Origin: Prostheceraeus crozeri
Taxonomy: Eukaryota; Platyhelminthes; Polycladida; Euryleptidae
Assembly (NCBI GenBank): GCA_907163375.1
Contig: CAJQUW010000568.1
Location: 1 to 64,000, forward strand
Length of the DNA: 64,000 nucleotides
Reading direction: 5' to 3'
Part shown: positions 35,441-48,414 of the stretch, piece after piece
Numbering within the stretch: the stretch's first letter is position 1
Layout of the letters: each line of letters opens with the position of its first letter
Position numbers and translations under genes: made by a program
The notes under the pieces: model-generated
Database searches by the model: none
Told to the model about the DNA's origin: nothing
What the model saw: the letters and a program-made list of their open reading frames with translations, nothing else

Positions 35441-35689
35441 GATCATGTCGTACTACGTATGGAGCATTGACAAAGTCCGAAGTTTGAATTCGCAAGTTCA
35501 TGTATCCACAAATGCATCTTTATAATTTCTGTATGAATAATAGAATATCATGCACAAACTACTCACAATAGATTTATAAGTAGGACAGAAAAATGTATGC
35601 TGCAAATAGTGGATACCATGTCGAAAATGGAGAGAGTATCATGCCCCACAATTCATTGGAGCATTCCTTTATTGGGATAAGCAGTAGCT

Positions 35690-38600
35690 GCAATTCTTCT
35701 CCAACTTTCAACTTTCATGATCTTACTAACTCTTCAATTTCATTTTCAAACTGCCACGCCACTTAATTCTCCTCATAAATAATGCTATTCTGGTAAATAC
35801 TGCTTTATTCTGGAGCAATTGAAACTGACTGATAGCAGCAAACACAAACGTGTCTATTCCCCTGGACTTATCTTATTTCCAAATTTGATCTTCGTAAACA
35901 GTCCATCTACGTATCGATTGATTTTAAATGAAGGTTTGCTATGTATCCCTTGACAAATTTTGATAAGTGACCTTTCTAGGTGTAACTTTGACGTCAAAAT
36001 TCGATCGCATCTCTTTACTCTGCAGTTTCGAATAAATCTGTAAACATAACCGACTCTTTCAATTAACTTTCTTTTGTATAGGCCATCTTTTTGGATTTAA
36101 TCTGAGACCTTCATTCATTACATCCGCTAAAGAGCATTCATTGGATAGATTGCTTTTCTTCCTTCTCATGAACCTCATTTTCATCAATTCTGTTCGCAGG
36201 CCATTTGTCTTCAATCAGCATTAGAAAAGATGTACACCACAAATCACTACACTTCAAACTCACAATGCCTTCGCCTGTTGTTGGAATGTCTGCTGGATTT
36301 TCTTTGGTGTTAACATACCTCCACTGCTGTGGATCACTATCCGATTGAATTTCACCAACTCTATTTGACACAAACGGTTAATGATACTTTGCTGGACATC
36401 TTATCCAATTTAGCACATTCATGGAAACTGTCGAAATTGTACCTCCTTTCATGTCAGCATTCAACTCTTGTGTTTCTGTTTGGGCTAACCTAGCTGCAAT
36501 CGTGGCTGTCATAAGTTCTAAATGTGGCATTGATTTGAACTTTGATGAAGTTACTCGAGTTTTAAAGATAACCAAATTGACATGGACTTCATGAAAATCT
36601 ATTGTCCTTACATAAGCAACTACAGAACAAGCATCTTTGGAAGCATCACCGAAAACATGAATGGAAAACTACTGCTCGGATATAAAAGGCGAAAATCTCT
36701 CAATACTTATAAGATGCAACATTTGGATTTGTTTATACCACACTAAAGCGTTGGATACGAAAATTACAACAAACATATATCAAAGTCACATACAATTTGA
36801 AATTAACATCTGATACGAGATTCTAGTATGCTTACAGACATCTGGTATGTTTTTCATACGAAATCTCACTTACTTTCGTATGTGATTGGTATGTAGCGAT
36901 GCGAACTATTTTATCTGTGATTGGCTGTTTTACACTGAAATGCGATTATTTGGTATGTTTTATATACGAGATCCGATGCAAATTCATTCTCATTCGTTCG
37001 CCTTCGGTATGCCTCTGGTATGTTGAGCTTCAAGTCACACAGAAAACAAATATATGTATTACATACTATTGTCAAATAACTTTTTCAGTAATACCAATTG
37101 TAAATATTTCTTTTTGATAGTATGATATTTAACTAGAGTGGATTTATTGTGATTATTATGCTCCTCGAGTATGTCGTCGTTGCTACTTGCCTAGCAGCAT
37201 TACCAGGACGTTTGACTAGCTCTGCTTTGTGAACCAAGTTGATTAACATTCAGTATTGAAAGTATGACTCTTGAATGTCATTATCTCACTACTTACAAAA
37301 CAGTAGTAACATTAGTGTGGTCTTTATTGACAAAGGGCCTTAAATCAGCATATTTATGATATAATTGATGCTTTCTTTTTTTCTTTTCAAAGCATACCAC
37401 ACTTGAAATAACATACGAAAAGCATAAAAGTATATACAGAAGTATGCCATAAAATATTTTGGTATGCATTCTTCGTATGTGATTGGTATTGAGCGATTTA
37501 CAGCGCACTTATACCACTCTTTTGCACACTCATCAGAAAGATGCTCGTCCCATGACAACCCTATACTGCCAAATGCGCTGGAACAGCACTCTTGGTTTTA
37601 TTATGAATGGATCTGAATACCACAAAGGATGACAAACTTTCGCAATAAATTCCAAAATAGATCTCTTAGTTGGTTTGGTGGAGAGAACATCGTTTTTAAA
37701 ATATGTGGAGTAAATGAGTTCATTCTTTTCTACATTCCAAGAAAGACCCAGCATTTTCTTCATTGGAAGAGCTTCATCAAGAATATTGTTAGCTTGATCT
37801 TGAGCATTTAAATCATGTGTCATACTTTTGGAATCGTCATTCATTTCTTAATATCCATCTTAGCGTCACCAAAGATCTTGATTAATTTTTTAATTAAACA
37901 AGAAACTTCCTCTTCAGTGTCACGACAGTCTTTTTCGGAATCTCATTAAACATATCGTTCTGTAGTTTTAGACCTGTCAAAATCTCATCGTTCATACTGG
38001 GGTTTTATACTTAGCTACACAGTCGAAAACAATTTTACACTTCTTTGCTTGACAATCTTCTTTAATAATTGGAAACTACCGAATATAAAATGCTTCTTCA
38101 TCTTTACGATCACGAGAAATTGAATTCTTTGAATACGAGTATATTCTTTATCTTAATAGGCTTTCATTACTTCATTACATTTTTCCATTACTTTAGGAGA
38201 CTTCAGCATTTTATTTTCCATATTTTACGTTCTTTGTTTCACTGCGTAAAAGTTGTTTTTTAAGTTGGATCTGTCACTTTTCCATAGCATTGGAGCTTCA
38301 TATCTCTCATCTGCTTTACACTTTGGCCTTTAAAATGTCATTAGCTCGCTGGTCATCACTACTCAAGATAATGGAATACTTCAAATTATCTTTAATACCG
38401 ATCGCACTTAGCTCCCAAAAATGTTTGACTAAATTGTTCAAGTCGTTAATTTCGCCGTGATTAGCATTTAAGTGTCATAAATGCACTTTTATGTTGGGAT
38501 TCGGTGGACCCACACAAGACCAAACCACAGGAGTCAATTTTGCAATAGGCCCATTATAAGGGCTAGAAAATTCCTTTGAGTATCTATGATAAAATATCAA

Positions 38601-40000
38601 ATCTGATCCTATCAAAAGTTCGTGATTACTTCGATTAGCTAAATTGGGGAACTTCACATGTCTTAAATGTGCCCATCTATCTTTTAAACATAGCCAATTG
38701 GATGGCTTAGACTCAGTTAGCAAATCAGAGATGGTAGACATCGTTTCATGTCTTTTGACACGACCGTCAACACTTTATAAAGTCAACCGTATTTTAGAAA
38801 TCGATGCATCTTCCTGAGGTCTACTCACAGTGCTCATCAGCTTTGTTTCTGTCCCAAACACATTTAATTTCAATTCATGAGCTACGTTTCTGCTTGTAAA
38901 AAGTGCATTACTTCCCATATCTAAAAGTGCATTTATGACCAACTTTTTCCCGTTCTTATTTGAAACAATTACTGGTGCCGTTAGCAAAGGCACAGAATTC
39001 TCTTTATGATTATTATCAGCGAAATTGAAAGTATTACATAGTGTTGACATTCTGCCTACGATCTACATGCAACAAATAATGATGCCTGTTTTTATCAGGA
39101 CAAACTTTGCTTTGAACACAAACTGCATAATTTGTTTGAAAAAACAAAATCGCGCTTTTTTTAAGTGTAAAACTTAAACTGTCAAACTTCTCACAATTAT
39201 CAAGATAGTGCTTTTTATTTGCATTTAAATTATGTTTATGCCCAATACAAAGCGGCTTGAATGAGTTATCTCTCTCGTTATATCTTTTACTGGAAGTTGT
39301 TTGATTACATGTCACAATGTTCGTTTCCTATTAGAATATGCATTACTCTTAAAATCAGATACATTATCTAAAACATATATGCATTCAGAAATGTATGAAA
39401 TCAATGACTTGAATGACTCACCGCAATTACGATCCACTGTCCATCATCTTGTGTAGTCCATCACCATTCTTCTCGTCAGTCGCTCCTTTGTACATTACAG
39501 CTCGTCTTTCAGTTTGTCGCTATCGCCGATTACTATGCTTGCTGCTTCTAAGGTTGATACAAATTCTCTCAAATCTTTGATGTTTACCTTCTTTGATGTC
39601 TCACTTTTTGTATAACTTGTTTCATCAATATCTTTTTAACCTCCGTACTACCCCTCCAATCTCGAATCGGCTCAAACCTACGTCGTATGATGTTTCTGTT
39701 GGGGGATAGTTCTTCAAAAGTTCTTTTGTTTCATCGTTTAACTTCTATCTTTACTGAAACTTTTCTTTACAGATGTTACATGTCTTATCACAGAGCCTTA
39801 TTAGATGGAAGAGTGGCTGCGGACACGATGTCTAGGCTTCACTTTCAACTTTCAAAATTCATGATGTCACCAACTCTTCAATTTTATTTTCAAACTGACA
39901 CAGCCAGCTCTCCAATACCCTCTTACTTTGGTAATAAGAAAAAGCATTACATAAAGGTCTTTGAACTATCATAGCACCATACTTGTCATCTATGTTCATC
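35690..40000 (-). mobile_element. BEL/Pao LTR retrotransposon fossil
   Basis: Minus-strand parts in order: gag/zinc-finger-like piece (39315-39035), aspartic protease (39050-38775, with LLDMGSNALF), RT end (37844-37535, MLGLSWNVEKN, FIAKVCHPLW), RNase H (36575-36140, PHLELMTATIAARLAQ, WRYVNTKENPADIPT). Possible LTR remnants share TTCAACTTTC and CTAACTCTTCAATTT words at about 35700-35790 and 39840-39930. Broken many times and one hAT-like insertion inside (36741-37508). Old. Confidence 0.7.
36741..37508. mobile_element. GTATG-rich hAT-like element, copy 2, with 8-bp TSD
   Basis: Ends CACTAAAGCGTTGGATACG and, at the right, GAGCGATTTACAGCGCAC. Flanked by TTATACCA at 36733-36740 and 37509-37516. 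The interior matches 25943-26949 in inverse (TTTCGTATGTGATTGGTATG, ATACGAGATC). Non-coding. Confidence 0.8.
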
Positions 40001-40029
40001 CATAGCATTCTTTCACCCTCACAGATCTT

Positions 40030-40330
40030 ATACCGTCATAGCATCTTGTAAGGTGTGACATTGTACTGTGACCGTGATTACTCTTATAGCAAATCCATTG
40101 TTAACCCGTAATGCCACACACGGTGGGACAACTGCCGACTGTGGCGACCAATTAAAACCCGCTCTTTTCGGGAAACAGGGAGGGGCTGGACTTCCGCGCG
40201 AACAGATGCGTGAGCGCCCTCTCAGAAATGTCACCGTCTTCTTTCCCAGCTTCTTCTTCTTCATTAATCTTCTTTATCGCTTCTCCATCGTCCTTTTTCA
40301 TCAAATCGCCCGCTCGTAGACATGAAAAGA
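40030..40330. other. GC-richer patch, possibly LTR or promoter sequence
   Basis: GTTAACCCGTAATGCC, a GAGCGCCCTC block and CT-rich tracts, unlike the AT-rich flanks. It lies at the outer side of the BEL/Pao fossil. I cannot assign it. Confidence 0.25.
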
Positions 40331-40535
40331 AAGCGGTTTAGTGTCGGTATCTTGCCAATTAATATATTGCAATTACAATCATAAGAAGGCATACCGGCAC
40401 ATTAAAACATATTGCATTCACAAACATTATAGATAACTATCATTAAAAGGACTTATAAACAATGCGGAAAATAAGAATATCGAATACTTTATTTGCATAA
40501 TTTATCGTTGGACGTTCCACTATGAATTCCACATA

Positions 40536-41258
40536 GTCCGGCAGCCAAAACGAGTTTCTGCAGGGAACGGGGCCGAAAATGAGACTTTCACAGAATGAAG
40601 TACACCCTATGCCTACCACGAATCGGCACGTCTGCCGAGTTCTAGTGAGTTCCTCTTCTTGTAAGACAGGATCAAAGAAAAACACATGTAAATCCAATGG
40701 GACGCAGATTGCAGTTTTTGGCTAAAATGAAATTGTCTATGTTTTCTCTGATTAAACGAAAAGTACTAAGCCCAGAGTTACAATGTTTGGCATGGAATGT
40801 CTTCAGGTCATTTCCTATGATGTGCATGTGCTATTATCATGCATCTGATCGGCAATGTATGTGAGAATGTGGTTGAATGTGGATAAAGTTGCTCAAAATG
40901 TTTGTGTTTGCCGACATTAAGAGACTCGCCAAATCTAAATGCGTTTAGCTACATAGACAGGGGTGCATGAAAATGAAAGGAAATGACCTGAAGACATTCC
41001 ATGCGAAAAATTATGACTCCGGGCTTACTACTTTTCCTTTAATCAGAGAAAACATAGAAAATTTCATTATAGTCAAAAACTGCAATCTGCATCCCACTGG
41101 ACTTACATGTGTTTTTCTTTGATTCTGTCTGACAAGAAGAGGAACTCACTAGAACTCGGCAGACGTGCAGATTCGTAGTAGGCATAGAGTGTACATCATT
41201 CTGTGAAAGTCTCACTTTCGGCCTCGTTCCCTGCAGAAACTCGTTCTGGCTGCCGGAC
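40536..41258. mobile_element. Foldback element, arms about 290 bp
   Basis: GTCCGGCAGCCAAAACGAG at the left pairs with CTCGTTCTGGCTGCCGGAC at the right; arms run to about 40825 and from about 40970, over 90% identical by eye. Flanked by TA on both sides. No ORF. A solo arm lies at 13188-13405. Confidence 0.9.
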
Positions 41259-41259
41259 T

Positions 41260-42310
41260 AACATGTGTCCAATCATAAAAATCTACTGTTTATCTGAAGT
41301 TCGCTAGAATGGAAATTGACTCAAGGTCGCGGCACATCCGGGGGAACTAAGTTGGGGCATGAAGAACCAATTAAAACCTTCGATTTATTCATGTGACTGA
41401 TTCTAACCCAATGATACAGACGTTGGCAGGTGCATCTAAGTAAAAATGCGTGCGATTTATGTGCCGTTATTGTGCATTGCATGAAGCTTGATTTCCATTC
41501 TAGAGGTTTTATTGTTGTCAATTTCTATGTGTACAAGTACATGGATATCTAATGTCTCTGAATTGTCTTCAGATGATTGTGCAACGATATCAAAAGTTTC
41601 ATTTCTATTCGATTGATTATTTCGACTTGAAATTGTTCTCTCCTTAATATGTGCGCAATATTCTTTCGAAAGATCAAAATCATTCTTGGAAAGATCGCAA
41701 ATTTGGCTGTTTATGTAGGCCTACATTTTGTATTTTTCCACTTTGCATATTTGTATTTTTCATATTCACGACAGGAAATGGTGGCTGGAATTTCCAGTGG
41801 CTACGAATCCCCGCACGGCCTCTGGATACGCGCGTTCCTGTGATGTGTTTGTGTGCGGACACGGCACATGAATGTTTATGATTATCAATTGATACATTTA
41901 AATGTCCACTTTGTGGCCATTGCAAGAAAACTCTGAGACAACTTCAAAGTTGACTGCAATGTTCAAATCGGAATATAAACAATTATATATAGACTACAAA
42001 AATGTAACGTACAAAAATATGTACGGCCAATAAGGCAAAATGGAAATGGCTCATTGAGAAATATTTCTGGACAAGGATGTCTAGACAATATTATAATATT
42101 TTCCATGCATCAGATGACAAAGAAATGATCTTTCTTGCGTGACAGTGATCATTGGATGTTCATCTCCACTTCCTGTATCACGCAATTCTATTATCTCAAC
42201 GTTTCTCTCACGTGTCTTTGTCTTTCCTCTTCGTGTTAGTCATTTTCAGCATTTTGGACATGAAGCGGCTATTTATTCCACTGATCCATGAAGATGAGTA
42301 GGCACTCTAT
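41260..42310. other. Non-coding stretch
   Basis: No recognisable element or gene. Confidence 0.35.
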
Positions 42311-42314
42311 GGTG

Positions 42315-43389
42315 CAGAGCTGATCATAAAAAACGGACCACCTAAATATCGTTGAAGTTCAATCGATTCTAAAAAAGAGCTCAAAAAGTGAAAATCACTC
42401 AATTTATAAATCTCTATTTTTCAAAATGAAAGCAAGTGAGTGTGATAATGAATTAGGCACGGGGAGAATGAGCATTTTCTGAGCCCTCTTTTGATATACT
42501 GGTCATCAAAATTGGAGAAGTAATGAAAAATGAGTAATATCGTGAAGTTATCACAAAATCATGACCTTTTGGTTGAAATGTTATATTCTCTCTTTTTCAT
42601 CAAAGTGCTCATGTTTGGTATCTTCAGAATCCTTGCGATGTAAGGAGTGCGAACATGTAAGTTATAATCATATTAGATCAATAGTTCTTTTTCAAACTTC
42701 TTTAATATTTGTTTTCATTTCCGCAAAGGTACACAAACAATAGCAAAAGTAAACAATCGGCAGCTGCTTTTAAGAAACAAATACATACCTTCGCTAATTG
42801 TTTTGTTCTGAACCTTCGTTCACCCTACATGTTGTTTGTGTACCTTTGCGGAAATGAAAACTAATATTAAAGAAGTTTGAAAAAGAACTGTTGAACTTAT
42901 ATGATTATAACTTACATATTCGCACTCCTCACACCGCAAGGATTCTGAAGATACCAAACATGAGCACTTTTGATGAAAAAGAGAGAATATAACATTTCAA
43001 CCAAAAGGTCATGATTTTGTGATAACTTCACGATATCACTCATTTTTCATTACTTCTCCGATTTTGATGAACAGTATGTCAAAAGAGGGCTCAGAAAATG
43101 CTCTTTCTCCTCGTGTATGATTCATTATCATACTCACATGTTTTCATTTTGAAAAATAACGATTTATAAATTGAGTGATTTTCACTTTTTGAGCTCAGCA
43201 AATCACTCAAAGTTTTCACTGCTCAGCAAATCCAATAACGAATGCAAGTCTATCATAGCTCATTTTAAAGCTGAGAATGCAAACTCTCGAATGATGTATG
43301 CCACGCTGTTGTGCGATGGATTTGGAAAGCATTAGAATCGATTGAACTTCAACGAAATTTAGGTGGTCCGTTTTTTATGATCAACACTG
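42315..43389. mobile_element. Long foldback hAT-like element, arms over 400 bp
   Basis: Left arm 42315-42738, right arm 42830-43389 in inverse, near-identical: TGATCATAAAAAACGGACC, GAAGTTCAATCGATTCTAA, ACCTTTTGGTTGAAATGTT and TTCCGCAAAGGTACACAAAC all occur twice in opposite directions. The central loop is about 90 bp. The right arm has about 140 bp extra near 43200-43345. The CAGTGTTGATCAT end is hAT-like; no clean flanking duplication. Confidence 0.9.
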
Positions 43390-43737
43390 TAGATTCTGAG
43401 AGCTGATTGCACCAGTAAATTTCATTTATTTGTCTCTGAGCATGTAATGTAGCTGTCCCATCGCTTTACTTTACCTGTAAAGCAGATTATTGCTCGCGCG
43501 GGAAATAATATTTACTCCAATGCACTGGAAGGAGCATAATCAATGCCAATTACTGTATGAGTGCTGTTGTCCTGCCTTAGTATAGACTGGATCTGTGAAT
43601 AGATATTTTCACGATTGATCAGGCTAAATTTCTATTCAAATACTCTTGATAATCATAGACATGTCAGTCACAATCTGTCCTTGATCATCATAGCATTCGA
43701 ACTCGCTAGATTTAAATAGCCAGAAATAGCCCTCACC

Positions 43738-45855
43738 CATAGACTTCTAAATTTCTCTGAACAGATAGGTGAGCAAAATTTGAAAACATTTTCTACATGT
43801 TCAGGCCAACCAACATTTGTGTTACAGAAGATCGAATTTTGTAGCTAATCAAAGTGATAAATGACTGTTTTAAATTAATCTCTTGTGCGATTGAATCGAA
43901 TGCAAAATACCAAGCAAATATACCGCAGCTGGTTGTCAACCGAAATGCAATGATAGTGTAACACTAATACACCTCTGCACAACAAGGAAATTTGAATCTG
44001 TAGTTGCATCGAGTTAGTAGAAAGTACTATATCTCAACTAAACATTCCGTCTTGTCAAACTTCACTTCCACGAACCTGACTTCAATGCCACCACGGAGGT
44101 ATGCTAAGTCGTATCGTATGCCAAGGCTTATCGTATGCTAAGAAGAAATACTAAAAAATGAAAAAGCATTATCTGAAGGACAGTAAAACCAAAATTCCTT
44201 TATTTGTCTAGATGCTTTTCCAAACAACTACAAACCGCGATCCGGTATGGCCACGTTTTCAAGAAAAAGTCCTACCAATGGAAACACATTCCGAAGATTC
44301 TTTGGTATGACAATTTTGTCTAAAATCTGCAAGGAAATCATTCCATCTGGGTTTGTGATATCTCAAAGCGATCATGGACCAAAAATGACGATCATGAGTT
44401 TAAATCTTCCCTTCAGTGTCGTTGCATCATTGACTGTCGAAAATTCTGCGAATGTTCGCATTTATCACGTAGAGAGAAATCCATTCCTTCAAGCACACAT
44501 TATCTATAACAAGTTAATTCCAAAGGTATCAATCTGATGACTTTTGTATAATATCTGGATGACCATGCAGCCACTGATAGAAATTCGAAATTGGATTCAA
44601 TTATGTAATACTTGGGAAAGTTGATGGTGAAGCCGAAGTCAACGAAAGGAAGACTAACGCTAGATCCACCCATATCATTGAACATGGCAAGGGACAATTT
44701 CGAGTGGAAAAGAGAAGCTACAGATTCCCACATTATACATATCCTGAGATCAAGAGGAACAGAAAACGGAGATCCTTCTTTCATTTCATGAAAACAATGG
44801 TGATGGACACAATAAGTATTCCCAACATGATCAGCCACTTCTGAGGAGGTTGGAACAGATATGCAGAGGTCCGACCTGTGATGGAGACTCGTCTGAGAAC
44901 AATGACAATTTCTCTAGAAAGTGCATCTTGAGAATGAGAAGTGTTTTGAGTGGATAGGTCAAATGACTGGAGCAACTTATTTTATCTCCTTGCGTCATCG
45001 CACAGAGATTGACAAGAAAATAAAGACAATTTCTTTATCGAAGTTTTCCGGATTCAGTCTGAGAAATGTTGATAACAAAATATCATGCAGTCAACCACAG
45101 AAGATGAAATGTACACAGGATGTGAATGTTTGCATGCAAAGACTGATTTCAATATGAATCCTAATAATTGAGATGATGCCAGTGGTGCGTGTTGCCTTTC
45201 ACTTCTGAAATGTAAAAAAATGTAATTCCTGTTGTGAATGCACTGTCAGAAATATTAAATCGGCAACGTTTTGAATAAAATTTATCATGGTGTGTTTCCT
45301 TCAAACGTATATGTGCTTCAACCGTGCATTCATTGCTGAAAGGTATTCTATGAGATCAAGCTGAGATCAAGTTGTCTAAGAAAATAGCTTCTTCCTTTAA
45401 AAATGAAGAAAAGGTGCTCAGAATATCGATATATCATTTCTCCTGGTGACTTTTCCGCTTAGTTATTCGCAAAATCTCGCTGTGCACACGGACATGAATC
45501 AGATTACCGAATTTCAATGAAATATTTCAACAGTATGTGCAAGAAATGTGTTCATAACATCTCAGACGCTTCATTTCTGAGAGTTGTAAGAAAAAACGCA
45601 AAATTATCAAAAACGAGGAGGTCTAGCACATGAGTTTAACGCATAAACATGCAGTTCCATACTTCCTAACTCCCAATGTACATAGATATACATACATGCT
45701 GTTCTTCACCCGAATTGTGTTGGCAACACGTTCTCTACAATTTGAAAACGCTTGATGACAGTTTGTTTGCAAGGTAGTCAAATTTAGGATTGCTAACCTG
45801 ATTATGTATGAGGCCAATTTCAACCTATCTGTCCAGAGAAATTTAGAAGTCTATG
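43738..45855. mobile_element. 2.1 kb TIR element, hAT-like
   Basis: Ends are CATAGACTTCTAAATTTCTC with GACAGATAGGT about 33 bp, and the same inverted at 45823-45855. CCTCACC(C) flanks both sides (43731-43737, 45856-45863), a 7-8 bp duplication. No hAT transposase blocks seen. Confidence 0.75.
44215..44975 (-). pseudogene. Possible gene fragment with one membrane segment, unrecognised
   Basis: Minus strand: SREIVIVLRRVSITGRTSAY, FQPPQ, then a hydrophobic run KWLIMLGILIVSITIVFMK; a shifted frame continues EGSPFSVPLDLRICIMWESV. Further on SLQILDKIVIPKNLRNVFP. The layout 'aromatic pair, TM helix, SPFxxP, W' faintly recalls the first membrane segment of ionotropic glutamate receptors. Broken frames. 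It lies inside the TIR element at 43738-45855, so it could be captured host sequence or chance. Confidence 0.2.
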
Positions 45856-45863
45856 CCTCACCC

Positions 45864-46689
45864 TACGGGTTCGGGTATTTAAGATATCTAACTCGTGGAT
45901 AATGCATTAGTTGCGTTATGATGGCCAGTGCTGGAACCGGGTTGGATTTTTCAGGTTATCTTTCTTTCTTCAAGATTGAGATGTTAAGATTAATTAGCTA
46001 ATGCTCGCTGCACCTGGTGCAGGTGTGCATTCGGGTTCGGTTCGGAGTCAGGTTGCAGTTATGAAAAATCATCATACTTTGTGCATGTTAGCTGAATTTG
46101 AATTTTAGGTACCATGGTTAGTAATGATGAATTCTGACAGCTATCTCAATGCAAGCGTATTGAACTCACGTTCTCTTCAAGATTGACTTCGAAGCTGCCT
46201 TGGCAAAAACACACTTAATGGACAAACTTCCCTAAAACACTTCTGGGGAGAGTCGGTTTCCGTTCGGGTTAACAGACAGCATCCGGGGCGGGTTTGTGTT
46301 CTTCTTGGACTCTTTTGGATCATGTTGAGGCTAGTTTCTGAGACCACTGCATTCCACTAGTAGGCCTACCTAGTGCAATTTCCTTTGATGAATGCGTGAG
46401 AGAAGTCGGATGAAGCACAATAACATATTCATGTGATTTTAATCTTTATCAACTTTGTTAATGGCCTCCTCCTTGATGTGCACAATTTTGTCTCTTCTTG
46501 TTGTTTAAGCACTAAAATCGTTATCTGAATAGGAGCGGTGAATTCCATCAATAGGTGTGATAATCTCGATCCGGATTCTCAATATTTCAGACTCAGGCCG
46601 CACCCACTTCGCTCTGATGATGGCTTCACAGGTATGATGACGATGAAAGGACGAGCCATAAATGCAATCCACATTACGCAATGGAATTT
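45864..46689. other. Non-coding stretch
   Basis: One CAGGTGTGCATTCGGGTTCG word at 46018 resembles the end of the 21965 element. Otherwise nothing supported. Confidence 0.35.
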
Positions 46690-47178
46690 CATCACCGATT
46701 ATCAAGGGAATTTCATGAATCGCATTATAATGGAAGTCTTCATGAAAAAGTCGCGATCTTATTCGTGCTTGGCTAAAATTTCGATTTTTTAATTCAATTT
46801 TCATCGGCATGATTTTATGATTCACTTTATTCATGTTTCATTTCTTGAGTCTGAATAGTGATGTGGACCCATTTACATCTTTCAAAGTTAAATGAAATCA
46901 TTGTCTTTGATTATGTGATTTTGCTGTGCCAGTGGCAGGTTGCCTGTGAAATGATCACGCTTAAGAAAACACTATTGAGGTTGAGCATGAAAGTAGCAAC
47001 CCATCGAATTGCCTATTTGACAAAACATTGCCTCTCCAAGGCTGTCATGACACGCAGGAAAGATACAATCATTCCGACTGCATCCCCGTTGAGTTCATTT
47101 AATAAAATCGAAAGTGTATACACATTGGGGATTTAATAAATGCGGAGTTACCACTCTACCTAATATACCTACTCTATG
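46690..47178 (+). repeat. Repeat A, long subfamily, left-truncated
   Basis: Runs from ATTATCAAGGGAATTTCATG to CTACTCTATG. Contains the internal block seen in the 27.3-kb copy (AAGGCTGTCATGACA), shortened. Confidence 0.85.
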
Positions 47179-47397
47179 ATTTTACAATTTTGCCAAATCA
47201 CATATCAGTCGAAAGGCATTGAAAGGGAATTAAGAAAAACAGCATTACTTTTACAAATCATTCCTGGACTGAGGTGAAGGTCAAATCATTCAAACTTTTA
47301 GTTCAACTCAAATATCACTAAAATTGCATATTTCAGTATTTAGTTTCTGCAGGTGAGGAAACAATGCGGTGACTTTTATCGAGACACTGAGGCTTAA

Positions 47398-48414
47398 CCC
47401 TTAAGATACAAAGGGGTGATCATTTTGATCACCTCCACTATATATTTTAGATTTTTCTTAGACAAGACAGATCTGTGTCATGATACTTATTGACTTTTCC
47501 TTTATCAGTATAAAGAAGAAATTATTGGAAAAATATTTCATAATTTTGCATTTTTTATAGTGATAAAATAGTCATTTTGAATTGAAAAGCATAGAAAAAT
47601 AAGCAACTTTTTCGACTGAAAAAACGGATTCATGAAACATGTTTTGTTTTACATGAAATTCATATAGCAAGTCAATTATTGAAATATGTTTAATAACATC
47701 ATTGCATTATCAATATTTTGTAACGCATTATCAACGTATTACAACTTTGAATCAATCGTATTTTGGTGTCCAATACCTATAGTAAGGTTCAACAGTTAAT
47801 GCACAGAATCTTCTTTATTCCGTGTTTCCCGCAAATTGGCAAGTTACAAGCTGCACATTTCGAGACTGTCAGATTCGCATCGCGAGGACGTTTGCCCTCT
47901 TGAATGCATTTGCCACATCAGGGTCTTTCACTTGAAGCCTCAACTTCTTGCCGTCGAACAGCACGAGGACTTGGTTGCCGTGTATATCGGGACAAATTCT
48001 CAACTATGTTCGTGGGAAGTTCAAATGGTCTGTCAAGTCGCAACACCATTTCTTCTTTCACCAATTCATCAGCTAGACTCATAAGAAATGTGCACCTCAT
48101 AGTGCGTGGATTGTTATTTCCTGCTGTTGGATGATGAATATCAAAGATAATTTGCACATTTATAGCAATAATGTTGATGTGAGTTTTATGCAAAAATTGC
48201 AGTTGATACTAAAAAGGAACACTCAATCAGATTCAATACAAATCAATCTCAATCAATACCCGGCTTGTTAGACGGTAGTTTAAGCGTTCAAATACGACGA
48301 AATACATCCTTTGGGCCATAAATAATCTAGATGAGTTAAAATATATCAACTATCGGGCATAAATAGTGTTTATTTTCGAGGTGATCATTTTGATCACCCT
48401 TTGTCTTTTAAAGG
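47398..48414 (-). mobile_element. piggyBac deletion derivative
   Basis: Left end follows TTAA (47394-47397): CCCTTAAGATACAAAGGGG, then GTGATCATTTTGATCACC. Right end inverted: CCTTTAAAAGACAAAGGG, with the same GTGATCA...TGATCAC palindrome. The interior keeps only the transposase C-terminus (minus strand, 48190-47820). Confidence 0.7.
47820..48193 (-). pseudogene. piggyBac transposase C-terminus
   Basis: INVQIIFDIHHPTAGNN and RTMRCTFLMSLADELVKEEM, then after a frame change CGKCIQEGKRPRDA, CAACNLPICGKHGIK and CINC. The paired Cys/His array at the end is the Cys-rich tail of piggyBac transposases that binds subterminal repeats. The catalytic domain is absent. Confidence 0.75.

Larger units (their letters stand above)
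31402..35480 (-). mobile_element. CR1/jockey-type LINE, the longest in the window
   Basis: Minus-strand element with ORF1, endonuclease and RT. The 3' end lies at about 31405 next to the mariner end, with a (TTGAC)n-like tail. A repeat A copy (34551-35281) interrupts ORF1. Upstream ORF1 sequence continues to about 35460; the 5' end is not defined. Confidence 0.75.

Noticed and set aside
44247-44537. 96-codon plus-strand ORF
   Set aside because: No motif, lies within the TIR element opposite a better minus-strand candidate.
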